Shown one piece after another: positions 1 through 8,411 of a DNA stretch of 10,957 bases (position 1 is its first letter; each line of letters opens with the position of its first letter). The DNA is from Bacillaceae bacterium UBA7792 (lineage in GTDB: Bacteria; Bacillota; Bacilli; Bacillales; Cytobacillaceae), in contig DLCS01000048.1 of the NCBI GenBank assembly GCA_002480735.1, positions 1 to 10,957 of the forward strand, written 5' to 3'. The notes below the pieces were generated by a model. That model had not been told where the DNA came from and made no database searches. It saw nothing but the letters and a program-made list of their open reading frames with translations. The position numbers were made by a program, and so were the translations under genes.

Positions 1-245
1 GCAGCTTCCCCATCCTCCAATGCAGCCATCCTTTCCTCTAGCACCTTCACAGTGGGATTTCCGAGGCGGGAATAAATAAATCCTTCCTCCTCCCCGGAAA
101 ATCTCTTTTCTCCACGTTCTGCAGTTGCAAAGGTAAAGGTCGAAGTTTGGAAAATAGGTGGATTTAAGCTGTCTTGAAATTGATTAGAATCATAGCCTTT
201 GTGAATAACTTCTGTTTCGAATTGGTAGCTTTTATTTTTCCCCAT
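1..245 (-). CDS. PLP-dependent Cys/Met metabolism enzyme, methionine gamma-lyase-like (N-terminal part)
   Basis: Only the first 81 codons lie in the window; the gene continues past position 1. Translation from ATG 245-243 gives a typical N-terminus of the trans-sulfuration family: TEVIHKGYDS near residue 11, NPPIFQTSTF near 28, then YSRLGNPT at 58-65. In that last motif Y58 and R60 correspond to the Tyr and Arg that reach into the neighbouring subunit to bind the PLP phosphate. The GEEEGFIYSRLGNPT context resembles Bacillus methionine gamma-lyases (methionine to methanethiol, 2-oxobutyrate and ammonia). The catalytic Lys is outside the window, so O-acetylhomoserine sulfhydrylase or cystathionine lyase activity cannot be excluded. 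A strong AGGAGG ribosome binding site lies 5 nt upstream. A cre site sits just before it, suggesting catabolite control. The gene is separated from dgcP upstream by an intrinsic terminator, so it is probably its own transcription unit. Confidence 0.85.
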   Translation of the reverse strand, partial: MGKNKSYQFETEVIHKGYDSNQFQDSLNPPIFQTSTFTFATAERGEKRFSGEEEGFIYSRLGNPTVKVLEERMAALEDGEA

Positions 246-259
246 GATAACCTCCTGTG

Positions 260-274
260 TGAAATCGCTTACAT
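260..274 (-). promoter_or_regulatory. cre site (CcpA operator) of the methionine gamma-lyase-like gene
   Basis: The core TGAAATCGCTTACA (plus strand, 260-273) fits the Bacillus cre consensus TGWNANCGNTNWCA at every fixed position, and the reverse strand over 260-274 also fits WTGNAANCGNWNNCW. The site lies between the probable promoter and the AGGAGG. On the minus strand an extended -10 (TGC then TAAATA at 289-284) with a poor -35 (TTGTAA at 310-305, only 15 bp spacing) would start transcription near 277. The cre would then fall just downstream of +1, a position used for repression. The match is seen directly; the regulation is inferred. Confidence 0.7.
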
Positions 275-323
275 CCATTTTCATATTTAGCATATGATAA
301 ATACTTACAAATGGAAAGGAAAA

Positions 324-357
324 AATAAATAAGCACCCTGCCGAAGCGAGTGCTTAT
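324..357 (-). terminator. Intrinsic terminator of the diguanylate cyclase gene
   Basis: Read on the minus strand, AATAAGCACTCGC and the matching arm ending GTGCTTATT form a 13-bp stem with one bulged A and a TTCG tetraloop, followed by TATTTTTT. The stem begins inside the TAA stop codon of the diguanylate cyclase gene (354-356), so the terminator abuts the coding sequence. It separates this gene from the downstream PLP-enzyme gene. Confidence 0.85.
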
Positions 358-2231
358 TCATTCATATCCATATTCTCTTGAACGACGACTTTATTTTTCC
401 CTGTTTCTTTTGCAATATAGAGAGCATTATCAGCTCGTTTGAACAGTTTGGTGAAGGTATCGTTTGAATATTCCTTGCGCCAAAAAGAAACACCACAGGA
501 AATCGTTACACTTGGATTGGTTTGCTCTCTAACTTTTTTCACTAATCTTTCTGCAATAATCAAAGCTACATCGGATTGGATTTTTGGCAAATAAATGGCC
601 AGTTCCTCTCCTCCCCAGCGGGCGGCCACATCCGTATCGCGAATGTTATCCATCAAAATGGAAGCTACCTGAACCAGCACTTCATCTCCAACCTGGTGTC
701 CATACGTATCATTGATTTTCTTGAAATCATCAATATCAATTAAAATATAGGCGCCATAGGCGTCCTCTTTCATCGATTGATGGATTTTTTCATTTAAATA
801 GTTACGGGAATGTAATTTCGTTAGCTGATCCGTGATCACCAATCTCTCTAATTCTTCCCTTAGCATCGAGTTCGTAAAGGCTAATGTCGAGTGATGAATA
901 AGTGCCTGCAAGAGCTTGAACGTCTCAAAGGTAAACCGATATGGATTATGATGCAACACGACCACAAAGCCAATAATTAGACCTGTTTGAACCATTGGCA
1001 CAGCCATCAAGGAGCGGAACCTTATTGGTTCATAATCAATCGTTAAGTCTCCGATAAAGATCGAATCCCGTTCTCGCTTTATACTCTCTACAATAAAATG
1101 AAGATAATGCTCAGATTCATCGGCAAAAAAGAATTCCGTACTTCCTTTTATCACCTTTAATTGTTCAAAGTCTTCAGATACAAGAACAAACCCGATTTCC
1201 TCTGCACCAAAGGACTCCTTAATTTGTCCAGCCATAAAATTGATCGATTCAGTCAGCCTTAGATTGGAGTTTAAACGATGAGAGGTTTCATTAATCAATT
1301 GCAGATCTGTAATCAATCTTCTCGATTGTTGGTATAATTGAGCATTTTCCAAAGCGGAGCCAGCTGTATTGGCCAGAAGAGTGATAAACTCTACTTCATT
1401 TTTTGGAAAGGTCATCGTATTAGGAGCAATGACCTGAAGTACTCCATAGACCCCTTGCTTACCCTTAAGCGGTGCATATAGAATTGAACGCTTCTCTAAA
1501 AGGGAATCCTCAAGCTGAATTGTTCCTGTTACGTACGCCTGCATCGCCGTAATGTTCTCGCTATCATACTCCAAGTCCTTGATAGGGAGGTCACCATGGC
1601 TATTATTATCCTGAGAAAGCATCAAATAATAGGTAAAGGATGGATATACTTCCTTTAACGTGTAAATAATCTCTCCTAAAACCGCATCCATGTCCATGGA
1701 GGAGTGAAACTTTTCGGTGACTCGGAATAGCTGCTTGTACCTCTTTTCCTCAAAAACAACATTACATATCACCTGTGCTTTATGAAGAAAATTGGAGCAC
1801 TCCTTCGCAACCTCCACAATTAAATCATCGGGACAAGGACAATCCGTTATCCCTTTAATGGCAAGATATCCATGGGATTGTTCTCCCCTTCTTAATTGTA
1901 AGACTAAATCATAATTCTCTAACCCCGCTAAAGAAATGGGCTTGTGTAAAACACATACTTTTGAAAAAATACTTCTAATTTCTTCGCATAAAATAGGACT
2001 AATTTCAATATCAAATTTCAATTTTTCGTTTGTGGAGGCCTCCACAAACCATTCATGCTTCCATTCATTGCAGTTAAATAATGTAACTTCATCAGCTCGA
2101 ATAAAGCCCTTCACGATAAAAAGCATTTCCTGAAGAAACTGTTCATAGCTTAACAAGCCACTATCCGTATCTATTAAATCAAAAAAACGGCTTTTTAGAT
2201 TTATGATTAATTGTTTTTCTAGCACTTTCAT
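354..2231 (-). CDS. dgcP: Diguanylate cyclase with GAF sensor domains, DgcP (YtrP)-like
   Basis: Predicted cytoplasmic c-di-GMP synthase (2 GTP to c-di-GMP), with no membrane segment. The C-terminal ~160 residues are a GGDEF domain: TDQLTKLHSRNYL, the metal and substrate region DIDDFKKINDTYGH, and an active-site GGEEL at about residues 540-544 (a permitted GGEEF variant). An RDTD inhibitory I-site lies exactly five residues before it. Both the active site and product inhibition therefore look intact. The N-terminal ~450 residues look like two or three GAF-type domains (one region containing ILYAPLKGKQGVYGVLQV, another SLMAVPMVQTGLIIGFVVV), separated by helical linkers. I chose ATG 2231 (MKVLEKQL, 625 aa) because AGGTG lies 9 nt upstream. 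ATG 2240 and GTG 2243 are in-frame alternatives with ribosome binding sites too close. B. subtilis dgcP (GAF-GGDEF) is also next to rpsD, which supports orthology. Confidence 0.88.
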   Translation of the reverse strand: MKVLEKQLIINLKSRFFDLIDTDSGLLSYEQFLQEMLFIVKGFIRADEVTLFNCNEWKHEWFVEASTNEKLKFDIEISPILCEEIRSIFSKVCVLHKPISLAGLENYDLVLQLRRGEQSHGYLAIKGITDCPCPDDLIVEVAKECSNFLHKAQVICNVVFEEKRYKQLFRVTEKFHSSMDMDAVLGEIIYTLKEVYPSFTYYLMLSQDNNSHGDLPIKDLEYDSENITAMQAYVTGTIQLEDSLLEKRSILYAPLKGKQGVYGVLQVIAPNTMTFPKNEVEFITLLANTAGSALENAQLYQQSRRLITDLQLINETSHRLNSNLRLTESINFMAGQIKESFGAEEIGFVLVSEDFEQLKVIKGSTEFFFADESEHYLHFIVESIKRERDSIFIGDLTIDYEPIRFRSLMAVPMVQTGLIIGFVVVLHHNPYRFTFETFKLLQALIHHSTLAFTNSMLREELERLVITDQLTKLHSRNYLNEKIHQSMKEDAYGAYILIDIDDFKKINDTYGHQVGDEVLVQVASILMDNIRDTDVAARWGGEELAIYLPKIQSDVALIIAERLVKKVREQTNPSVTISCGVSFWRKEYSNDTFTKLFKRADNALYIAKETGKNKVVVQENMDMNE

Positions 2232-2320
2232 TCCTACCATCACCTACATCACGTCTTTACCAACGGATCAACAAATATTATTATAAAGTAATTATTTGGA
2301 TATTCTTGTTAAACTTTTGT

Positions 2321-2908
2321 CTATTTCGTATCAATTGTCGAAATCTTCACTCCATGATTCGTCAAAATCAACCATAGTCTCTGATCGATAGATAAAGGTA
2401 AAACTTGTCGAACGATTTCATTGACTTCTACCTTCACCCTTTCCCCATCCCCTAGAACTATCCATTTTCCATCCTCAGTCTGTACCTCGGTATAGGGAAT
2501 TGGCTTTGTTGAACTTTTATATTCAAGGCTTCTCTTCTTCGGCTGTAAATCTTGATCAAAATAATGCCATTTGCCTGATATTTTTACCCAGACCCCTTCG
2601 TCCCGATCCTTTTCCAAATCGGTGACTGCCTGCTTAATTTCCACGGCATGAAGTGTCTTGAATCGATAATCATGATTCCTTTCAATCTCATATTGTGCTA
2701 GAATATGTTTTGGCTCCCGAAAATCGTACATGATCACAACCGGGTTATCCTTTTCCAAGCTTCTTTCTATCACGATCACTAAAGGTACAGGATCATCTCG
2801 TTTTGCTTGATCGATTCCATTATATTTATAAAAAAGGGCTCCTATCGTAATACTAACAAACACCGCGACTAAGAAATATCGCAGCCTCTTTTCTCTTTTG
2901 GTTTCCAT
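2321..2908 (-). CDS. Membrane-anchored protein of unknown function
   Basis: I do not recognise this family. From the preferred ATG at 2908 the product is 195 aa: a basic start (METKREKRLRY), one hydrophobic segment at about residues 11-27 (FLVAVFVSITIGALFYKY), then ~165 mostly polar residues. Positive charges precede the segment and no cleavage site is evident, so it is probably an N-in signal anchor with the rest outside the membrane. The outer part is rich in charged residues and short beta-prone stretches (VPLVIVIERS, NPVVIMYDF, GVWVKISGKWHYFD), and there is no Cys in the exported part. An in-frame ATG at 2929 would add seven residues, but the predicted transcript would start only ~7 nt before it. 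ATG 2908 has a GAGTGG element 6 nt upstream. It lies 77-90 bp upstream of dgcP, so cotranscription is possible. It is divergent from rpsD. Confidence 0.65.
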   Translation of the reverse strand: METKREKRLRYFLVAVFVSITIGALFYKYNGIDQAKRDDPVPLVIVIERSLEKDNPVVIMYDFREPKHILAQYEIERNHDYRFKTLHAVEIKQAVTDLEKDRDEGVWVKISGKWHYFDQDLQPKKRSLEYKSSTKPIPYTEVQTEDGKWIVLGDGERVKVEVNEIVRQVLPLSIDQRLWLILTNHGVKISTIDTK

Positions 2909-2942
2909 ACATAACCACTCATTTTTCATACTTCATTTTTTA

Positions 2943-2951
2943 ATTATATCA
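2943..2951 (-). promoter_or_regulatory. Extended -10 promoter of the membrane-anchored protein gene
   Basis: The minus strand reads TGATATAAT, a perfect -10 hexamer (2948-2943) with an upstream TG extension. There is no good -35, as expected for extended -10 promoters. The start would be near 2936, giving a ~28-nt leader to ATG 2908. This helps choose that start over ATG 2929. Confidence 0.5.
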
Positions 2952-2992
2952 TATGTTCCAAATAGACTTCACTAATATTTTTGAATCCACCC

Positions 2993-3022
2993 TTGACTTT
3001 TAACAAGAATTGTAGTTATAAT
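2993..3022 (+). promoter_or_regulatory. Sigma-A promoter of rpsD
   Basis: TTGACT (2993-2998) and a perfect TATAAT (3017-3022) are separated by 18 bp. The predicted start is near 3029, giving a ~320-nt untranslated leader before rpsD. Confidence 0.8.
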
Positions 3023-3028
3023 ATTCTT

Positions 3029-3952
<924 letters not shown>

Positions 3953-3980
3953 TTCAGTCGCTTCCTAAATAGCGATAAAG

Positions 3981-4030
3981 AAAACCCTAGAAACCTTGAT
4001 TTATCAGTGGTTCTGGGGTTTTTTATTTTT
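3981..4030 (+). terminator. Intrinsic terminator of rpsD
   Basis: AAAACCCTAGAAACC (3981-3995) pairs with the arm starting GGTTCTGGGG (4009-4022), about 14 bp with one bulged A at 3991. The loop can form a small extra TGA/TCA stem. A T-rich tract (TTTTTTATTTTT) follows. It lies 28 nt after the rpsD stop. The remaining gap to nirB (4031-4165) is AT-rich and I see nothing in it before the Fnr boxes. Confidence 0.9.
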
Positions 4031-4165
4031 TGTGCCTTCTTGAATAATGTCCCCTGTCTCCCCCATTTTGTTAGCCTAAACACGGAATCAATCCAAAACA
4101 TTTTACCTTTTTAACAGAGATGTTCCATATTTACCATCCACTAAATTATAGATATATGACAATAA

Positions 4166-4181
4166 TGTGAATAATATCACA
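4166..4181 (+). promoter_or_regulatory. Upstream Fnr box of the nitrite reductase operon
   Basis: TGTGA-ATAATA-TCACA is a perfect palindromic match to the B. subtilis Fnr site TGTGA-N6-TCACA. Its centre (4173.5) lies 70.5 bp upstream of the predicted start and 29 bp from the second box. A TnrA site would have N7 and looser half-sites (TGTNA-N7-TNACA), so Fnr is the better reading. Confidence 0.75.
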
Positions 4182-4194
4182 TACTCAGATAAAA

Positions 4195-4210
4195 TGTGAT
4201 CAACTTCACA
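4195..4210 (+). promoter_or_regulatory. Promoter-proximal Fnr box of the nitrite reductase operon
   Basis: TGTGA-TCAACT-TCACA is a second perfect TGTGA-N6-TCACA site. Its centre at 4202.5 is exactly 41.5 bp upstream of the start (4244) set by the TACAAT -10 at 4232-4237. This is the standard class II activator position. The -35 region has no good hexamer, consistent with activator dependence. Confidence 0.8.
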
Positions 4211-4231
4211 ATAATTAATCCTATTCCCATT

Positions 4232-4237
4232 TACAAT
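4232..4237 (+). promoter_or_regulatory. -10 element of the nirB promoter
   Basis: TACAAT, one mismatch from TATAAT, predicts transcription from about 4244, 46 nt before the nirB ATG. A TATAAA at 4243-4248 is an alternative, but it would place the nearer Fnr box at -52.5, which is less favourable. Confidence 0.55.
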
Positions 4238-4289
4238 ATTGCTATAAAGATTAACATAAGAACCTACTAACAACAGGGAGAGACTGCAA

Positions 4290-6701
4290 ATGAAGAAATT
4301 AGTCATGATCGGTAATGGAATGGCGGGAGTCAGAACCATTGAAGAAATTCTTAAACTGGCACCGGAACAATTTGAGATTACTATTTTTGGGCAAGAGCCC
4401 TATCCAAACTATAATCGCATTAAATTATCTAATATTCTACAGGGCGACACAAACTTTGAAGAAATCATTATCAATCCACTCGATTGGTATAAGGAAAATA
4501 ATATTCAATTATTTTCTGGTGAAGCCGTTGTAAATATTGATGTGGAAGCAAAGCGTGTTATGAGCAGCAAAGGCCGTGAAGTCGAGTATGATGAATTAAT
4601 TATCGCAACAGGCTCCAATTCATTCATTCTACCAATTCCAGGTGCAGACAAAATGGGTGTGACTGGTTTTCGTGATATCCATGATTGTGAAGTAATGATC
4701 AAAGATGCGAAGAATTATAAAAAAGTGGTCGTCATTGGTGGCGGTCTCCTCGGTCTAGAGGCAGCTAGAGGGTTGCTTAACCTTGGAATGAAGGTGGATG
4801 TTGTCCATCTGATGCCACATCTAATGGAGCGCCAGCTTGATCCGATTGCGTCATCCATGCTCAAAGCTGAGCTTGAAGCACAAGGCATGAACTTTTTGAT
4901 GGAAAAAGAAACAGCTGAAATCTTAGGAAATGAGCGTGTTACTGGACTTCGCTTTAAGGACGGTTCTGAGATTGAAGCAGATATGGTTGTGATGGCAGTC
5001 GGCATTAAGGCCAATACGGAGGTTGCGAAGAACTCCACCATTGATGTTAATCGTGGGATTGTCGTGAACGACTATATGGAAACGAGTGTACCGCATGTTT
5101 ATGCAGTCGGAGAATGTGCTGAGCACAGGGGAACTGTATATGGGCTTGTGGCACCATTATATGAACAAGGAAAAGTGCTAGCCAACCGTATTTGTGGCTT
5201 GAGCGCAGAGGCGTATGGAGGTTCTATTACCGGAACTCAATTAAAGGTGGCAGGTGTCGATTTATACTCAGCTGGAGAAATTACCGATGATGACCAAACG
5301 AAATCCATTATGATCTATAACGATTTCGAAGGGATTTATAAACGAGTGCTTACAAAAAATAACGTGATTGTCGGAATTGTCCTTTATGGGGATACAACGG
5401 ACAGCACAAGACTTTTCCGTATGCTTACGAAAAAAGAAGATATCAGTGGAGTTTCCATTTTTCATACAAATACCAATGACGCTGCTGCCGATGATATTGC
5501 CGAAATGCCAAATGATGAACTCATTTGCGGCTGTAATGGTGTCACAAAAGGAGCGATTGTCGAAGCGATCAAAACACAAGGGCTCACAACACTCGATCAG
5601 GTCAGCCATTGCACGAATGCGGGACGCTCATGCGGCCGTTGTAAACCAATGGTCTCAAGCATCCTTGCCCATACACTAGGGGATCAATTTGATGCGGCGG
5701 CTGCACAAAAGACAAGCATTTGTGGTTGTACGACCATCAGCCGTGAAGAATTAGTAGAGGAAATTAAGACGAAGGGCTTATCAAGCGTCAAAGAAGTGAT
5801 GAATGTCTTGGAATGGAACAATGAGGAAGGCTGTACGAAATGCCGCCCTGCCATCAACTACTACCTCGGTATGGTTCACATGGATGAGTACAAGGATGAC
5901 CGTGATTCCCGTCTCGTCAATGAAAAAATGCATGCCAATATTCAAAAGGATGGTACTTACTCCGTTGTCCCAAGAATGTATGGCGGGGTAACAACAGCAG
6001 CAGATTTGAAAAAAATCGCTGAAGTAGCAGAAAAGTATAATGTGCCGTTAGTTAAATTAACAGGCGGCCAGCGGATCGGTCTGTTTGGAGTGAAAAAAGA
6101 AGATCTGCCAAGCATGTGGGAAGACCTTGATATGCCATCTGGCTATGCTTACGGAAAAACACTTCGTACCGTTAAGACTTGCGTCGGCGCACAGTTCTGC
6201 CGCTATGGTACACAGGATTCCATGGCTCTTGGCATCGAGCTCGAAAAAAAGTTTGAACGTCTCGATACTCCGCATAAAGTCAAAATGGGCGTGTCAGCTT
6301 GCCCAAGAAACTGTTCTGAAGCTGGGATTAAAGACATTGGCTTCGTCGGAATTGATGGTGGCTGGGAGATCTATGTTGCTGGTAACGGCGGTGTGGACCT
6401 GCGTCCTGGAGATCTACTTTGCACGGTGAAAACAGAGGAAGAAGTCATGGAAATGACAGGTGCTTATCTCCAATATTACCGGGAAACAGCGAACTATTTA
6501 GAACGCACTTCCAAATGGGTCGAAAGGATGGGCTTAGACCATGTGAGGGAAGTATTAGCAGATGAAGAAACGCGAAAAGCCCTAAATGAGCGAATGGACA
6601 AAACATTGAATAGATACATCGAGCCATGGAATGAAGCAATTAAGAAAGAGGATATTCAAGACAAATATTATACCAAGCAAACAATTAAGGTAGGAGAGTG
6701 A
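4290..6701 (+). CDS. nirB: NADH-dependent nitrite reductase, large subunit (NirB/NasD)
   Basis: Cytoplasmic siroheme enzyme for the six-electron reduction of nitrite to ammonium with NAD(P)H; 803 aa, close to B. subtilis NasD. Domains in order: an N-terminal FAD-binding fold (GNGMAG at 8-13); an NADH-binding fold (GGGLLG at 150-155) ending in the FAD motif AVGECAEH near 272-279; a BFD-type [2Fe-2S] domain with C413, C415, C448 and C451; a second BFD-like Cys set at C478, C480, C515 and C518; then the nitrite/sulfite reductase half with C631-x5-C637 and C671-x3-C675 for the [4Fe-4S]-siroheme centre. All expected ligands are present. ATG 4290 has AGGGAG 9 nt upstream. It is first in a five-gene operon preceded by two Fnr boxes, so it is probably induced without oxygen. 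The same reaction could also serve nitrogen assimilation. Confidence 0.96.
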   Translation: MKKLVMIGNGMAGVRTIEEILKLAPEQFEITIFGQEPYPNYNRIKLSNILQGDTNFEEIIINPLDWYKENNIQLFSGEAVVNIDVEAKRVMSSKGREVEYDELIIATGSNSFILPIPGADKMGVTGFRDIHDCEVMIKDAKNYKKVVVIGGGLLGLEAARGLLNLGMKVDVVHLMPHLMERQLDPIASSMLKAELEAQGMNFLMEKETAEILGNERVTGLRFKDGSEIEADMVVMAVGIKANTEVAKNSTIDVNRGIVVNDYMETSVPHVYAVGECAEHRGTVYGLVAPLYEQGKVLANRICGLSAEAYGGSITGTQLKVAGVDLYSAGEITDDDQTKSIMIYNDFEGIYKRVLTKNNVIVGIVLYGDTTDSTRLFRMLTKKEDISGVSIFHTNTNDAAADDIAEMPNDELICGCNGVTKGAIVEAIKTQGLTTLDQVSHCTNAGRSCGRCKPMVSSILAHTLGDQFDAAAAQKTSICGCTTISREELVEEIKTKGLSSVKEVMNVLEWNNEEGCTKCRPAINYYLGMVHMDEYKDDRDSRLVNEKMHANIQKDGTYSVVPRMYGGVTTAADLKKIAEVAEKYNVPLVKLTGGQRIGLFGVKKEDLPSMWEDLDMPSGYAYGKTLRTVKTCVGAQFCRYGTQDSMALGIELEKKFERLDTPHKVKMGVSACPRNCSEAGIKDIGFVGIDGGWEIYVAGNGGVDLRPGDLLCTVKTEEEVMEMTGAYLQYYRETANYLERTSKWVERMGLDHVREVLADEETRKALNERMDKTLNRYIEPWNEAIKKEDIQDKYYTKQTIKVGE

Positions 6702-6707
6702 ATCCAA

Positions 6708-7028
6708 ATGGTTAAGACAGTCACACGTATTCCGGTGGCAAACTATTCGAAACTACAGGCTCAGACAGGCTATTCTATTAAAATAGATCAAACTGAAATT
6801 GCTCTCTTTAAGGTGACAAGCGGCGAGGTTTTTGCACTGGAGAACCGCAGCCCGCATCCGAAGGGCGGAGTGCTTTCAGAAGGACTTGTTAGCGGTAAGT
6901 ATGTCTACTGCCCGGTTTATGATTGGAAAATCTCACTCGAAAATGGGATGGTTCAGGCGCCGGACGAGGGTCAGGTTCAGACATTTACAGTAGAAAAAGA
7001 AGGAGATATTATTTTTCTCATCATATAA
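6708..7028 (+). CDS. nirD: Nitrite reductase small subunit (NirD/NasE), Rieske-like
   Basis: A 106-aa partner of NirB with the Rieske-like fold of the NirD family. It starts 6 nt after the nirB stop, and its ribosome binding site (GGAGAG) lies in the last nirB codons, so the two are likely translationally coupled in roughly matched amounts. The region SPHPKGGVLSEG then YCPVYDW corresponds to the two Rieske ligand loops (CxH and CxxH). Here S48 replaces the first Cys and Y71 the second His; only H50 and C68 remain. It therefore very probably holds no [2Fe-2S] cluster. Loss of ligands is known in NirD proteins such as that of E. coli, where the subunit is needed for activity without carrying a cluster. 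The role here is inferred to be structural or assembly-related. Confidence 0.93.
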   Translation: MVKTVTRIPVANYSKLQAQTGYSIKIDQTEIALFKVTSGEVFALENRSPHPKGGVLSEGLVSGKYVYCPVYDWKISLENGMVQAPDEGQVQTFTVEKEGDIIFLII

Positions 7029-7067
7029 CATCGAGACAACATGGCAACAAGAAAGGATGGCTGCAAC

Positions 7068-8411
7068 ATGAAAACAGGAAAGGTAGTTTTAGTAGGAGCA
7101 GGACCCGGAGACCCAGGGCTTATAACAGTAAAGGGATTGAATGCAATTAAGCAAGCGGACGTCATTTTATATGATCGGCTTGCTAATCCAAAGCTATTAG
7201 AATTTGCTGAGCCCGATTGTGAATTTATATACTGTGGTAAATTACCGGAACGCCACACTTTACGCCAAGAGAAGATTAATGAACTACTAGTTGAAAAGGC
7301 ACTAGAGGGAAAAACAGTCATTCGCTTAAAAGGTGGAGATCCAGGTGTATTTGGCCGCGTTGGCGAAGAAGCAGCAGCCCTTGCTCACTACAAAATACCA
7401 TTCGAAATCGTCCCCGGTATTTCTTCGGGGATTGCAGCCCCTCTTTATGCAGGAATCCCTGTGACCCACCGGGAGCATGCTGAGTCGTTTGCCGTTGTGA
7501 CCGCCCATGACAAATCTGAAAATGGGAAACCGTTACTCGATTGGGAAGGGCTTGCCCGAGGTGTGGACACAATTGCCTTTTACATGGGTGTTGGTAATTT
7601 ACCTTATATCTGTGAAAATCTAATCCATCACGGAAAATCAGCTTCGACACCCGTAATTTTGATCCATTGGGGGACATTTGGACGCCAAAAAACATTGCAG
7701 GGAACACTCGCTAATATTGCGGAAAGAGCTATAGCGGAGAAGTTTAGTAACCCTTCGATCATTCTTGTTGGCGACGTCATTTCGCTGCGGGAAAAAATCA
7801 GCTGGTTTGAGCAAAAGCCATTGTATGGCAGGCAGATCCTCCTTGCCCGCACTGGCGACAGTGTCAGTGAATTAGCACAGGAATTAATGAATCAGGGTGC
7901 AGATGTGATTGAATTTCCAAAATGGAAAAGGACGGTACTTTCTATTGATGTAACAAATGTGGCCTCCTATGATCATATTCTCTTCACTTCACCAGAAAGT
8001 GTGACAGAGTTTTTTACAGCGCTATTTGAACAAGGGAGCGATATCCGAACCATCCGTGCTAGTCTGTATGGTGCTTCCAGCAAATCAGTAAGAGCATTAA
8101 ACAAACAAGGATTGATGGCTAATCTTGCTGAAGAGATGCCAGCCACGGGGAAACGACTCATTGTCGGTGACGATGGCATAGTCACTCAAGACAATGCGGA
8201 CAAATTATATACGAGTAAAAAAGAGCTCGATCAACAGTTCATCCCCATTTTTAAAAGAATGCTTGAGGAAGCTGACGTGAATACAATGATCTTCCCAAGC
8301 AGTGCTTCGGTCGCTCAGTTTGTAGAAGGGTTGCGAGAATGTGGGATCGATGCCACTGAACTACTGGCTAATCTGCAGGTTGTTAGCATGGGAAAACAAT
8401 GGCTGCTGTAG
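7068..8411 (+). CDS. nasF: Uroporphyrinogen-III C-methyltransferase / uroporphyrinogen-III synthase fusion (NasF type), C-terminally frameshifted
   Basis: Makes precorrin-2, the siroheme precursor, for NirB. Residues 1-~245 are a SAM-dependent uroporphyrinogen-III methyltransferase (SUMT) domain with VGAGPGDPGLIT near 9-20 and GGDPGVFGR at 89-97. From ~254 a uroporphyrinogen-III synthase (HemD) domain begins (ILLARTGDSVSELAQELMNQGADVIEFP). I chose ATG 7068 because AAAGGATGG lies 7 nt upstream; ATG 7041 has no ribosome binding site. The open frame stops at 8411 after 447 aa with the odd tail KQWLL. One extra A in the A-run at 8393-8396 would instead give GKTMAAVADAG and read to 8506, about 479 aa, close to B. 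subtilis NasF. This is a real mutation, a sequencing error, or less likely programmed slippage. The SUMT half is unaffected; the HemD half would lack its last ~36 residues. Confidence 0.9.
   Translation: MKTGKVVLVGAGPGDPGLITVKGLNAIKQADVILYDRLANPKLLEFAEPDCEFIYCGKLPERHTLRQEKINELLVEKALEGKTVIRLKGGDPGVFGRVGEEAAALAHYKIPFEIVPGISSGIAAPLYAGIPVTHREHAESFAVVTAHDKSENGKPLLDWEGLARGVDTIAFYMGVGNLPYICENLIHHGKSASTPVILIHWGTFGRQKTLQGTLANIAERAIAEKFSNPSIILVGDVISLREKISWFEQKPLYGRQILLARTGDSVSELAQELMNQGADVIEFPKWKRTVLSIDVTNVASYDHILFTSPESVTEFFTALFEQGSDIRTIRASLYGASSKSVRALNKQGLMANLAEEMPATGKRLIVGDDGIVTQDNADKLYTSKKELDQQFIPIFKRMLEEADVNTMIFPSSASVAQFVEGLRECGIDATELLANLQVVSMGKQWLL

Noticed and set aside
246..330. S-box (SAM riboswitch) or T-box upstream of the methionine gamma-lyase-like gene
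   Set aside because: The leader is too short (about 30-80 nt) and has no anti-terminator or terminator structure. The only hairpin nearby belongs to the upstream gene's terminator.
4166..4210. TnrA (nitrogen) sites before nirB
   Set aside because: TnrA boxes have a 7-nt spacer (TGTNA-N7-TNACA). Both sites here have 6 nt and perfect Fnr half-sites.
4103..4339. Minus-strand 78-aa reading frame across the nirB promoter
   Set aside because: It covers both Fnr boxes, the -10 element and the nirB start, has no recognisable ribosome binding site, and its composition reflects AT-rich non-coding DNA.
8390..8396. Programmed -1 ribosomal frameshifting as the primary explanation for the SUMT-HemD frame break
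   Set aside because: The heptamer fits, but the only decent downstream hairpin is ~23 nt away rather than 5-9 nt, and no upstream Shine-Dalgarno-like stimulator is evident. A single-base indel in an A-run is simpler. Kept as a possibility within the finding.
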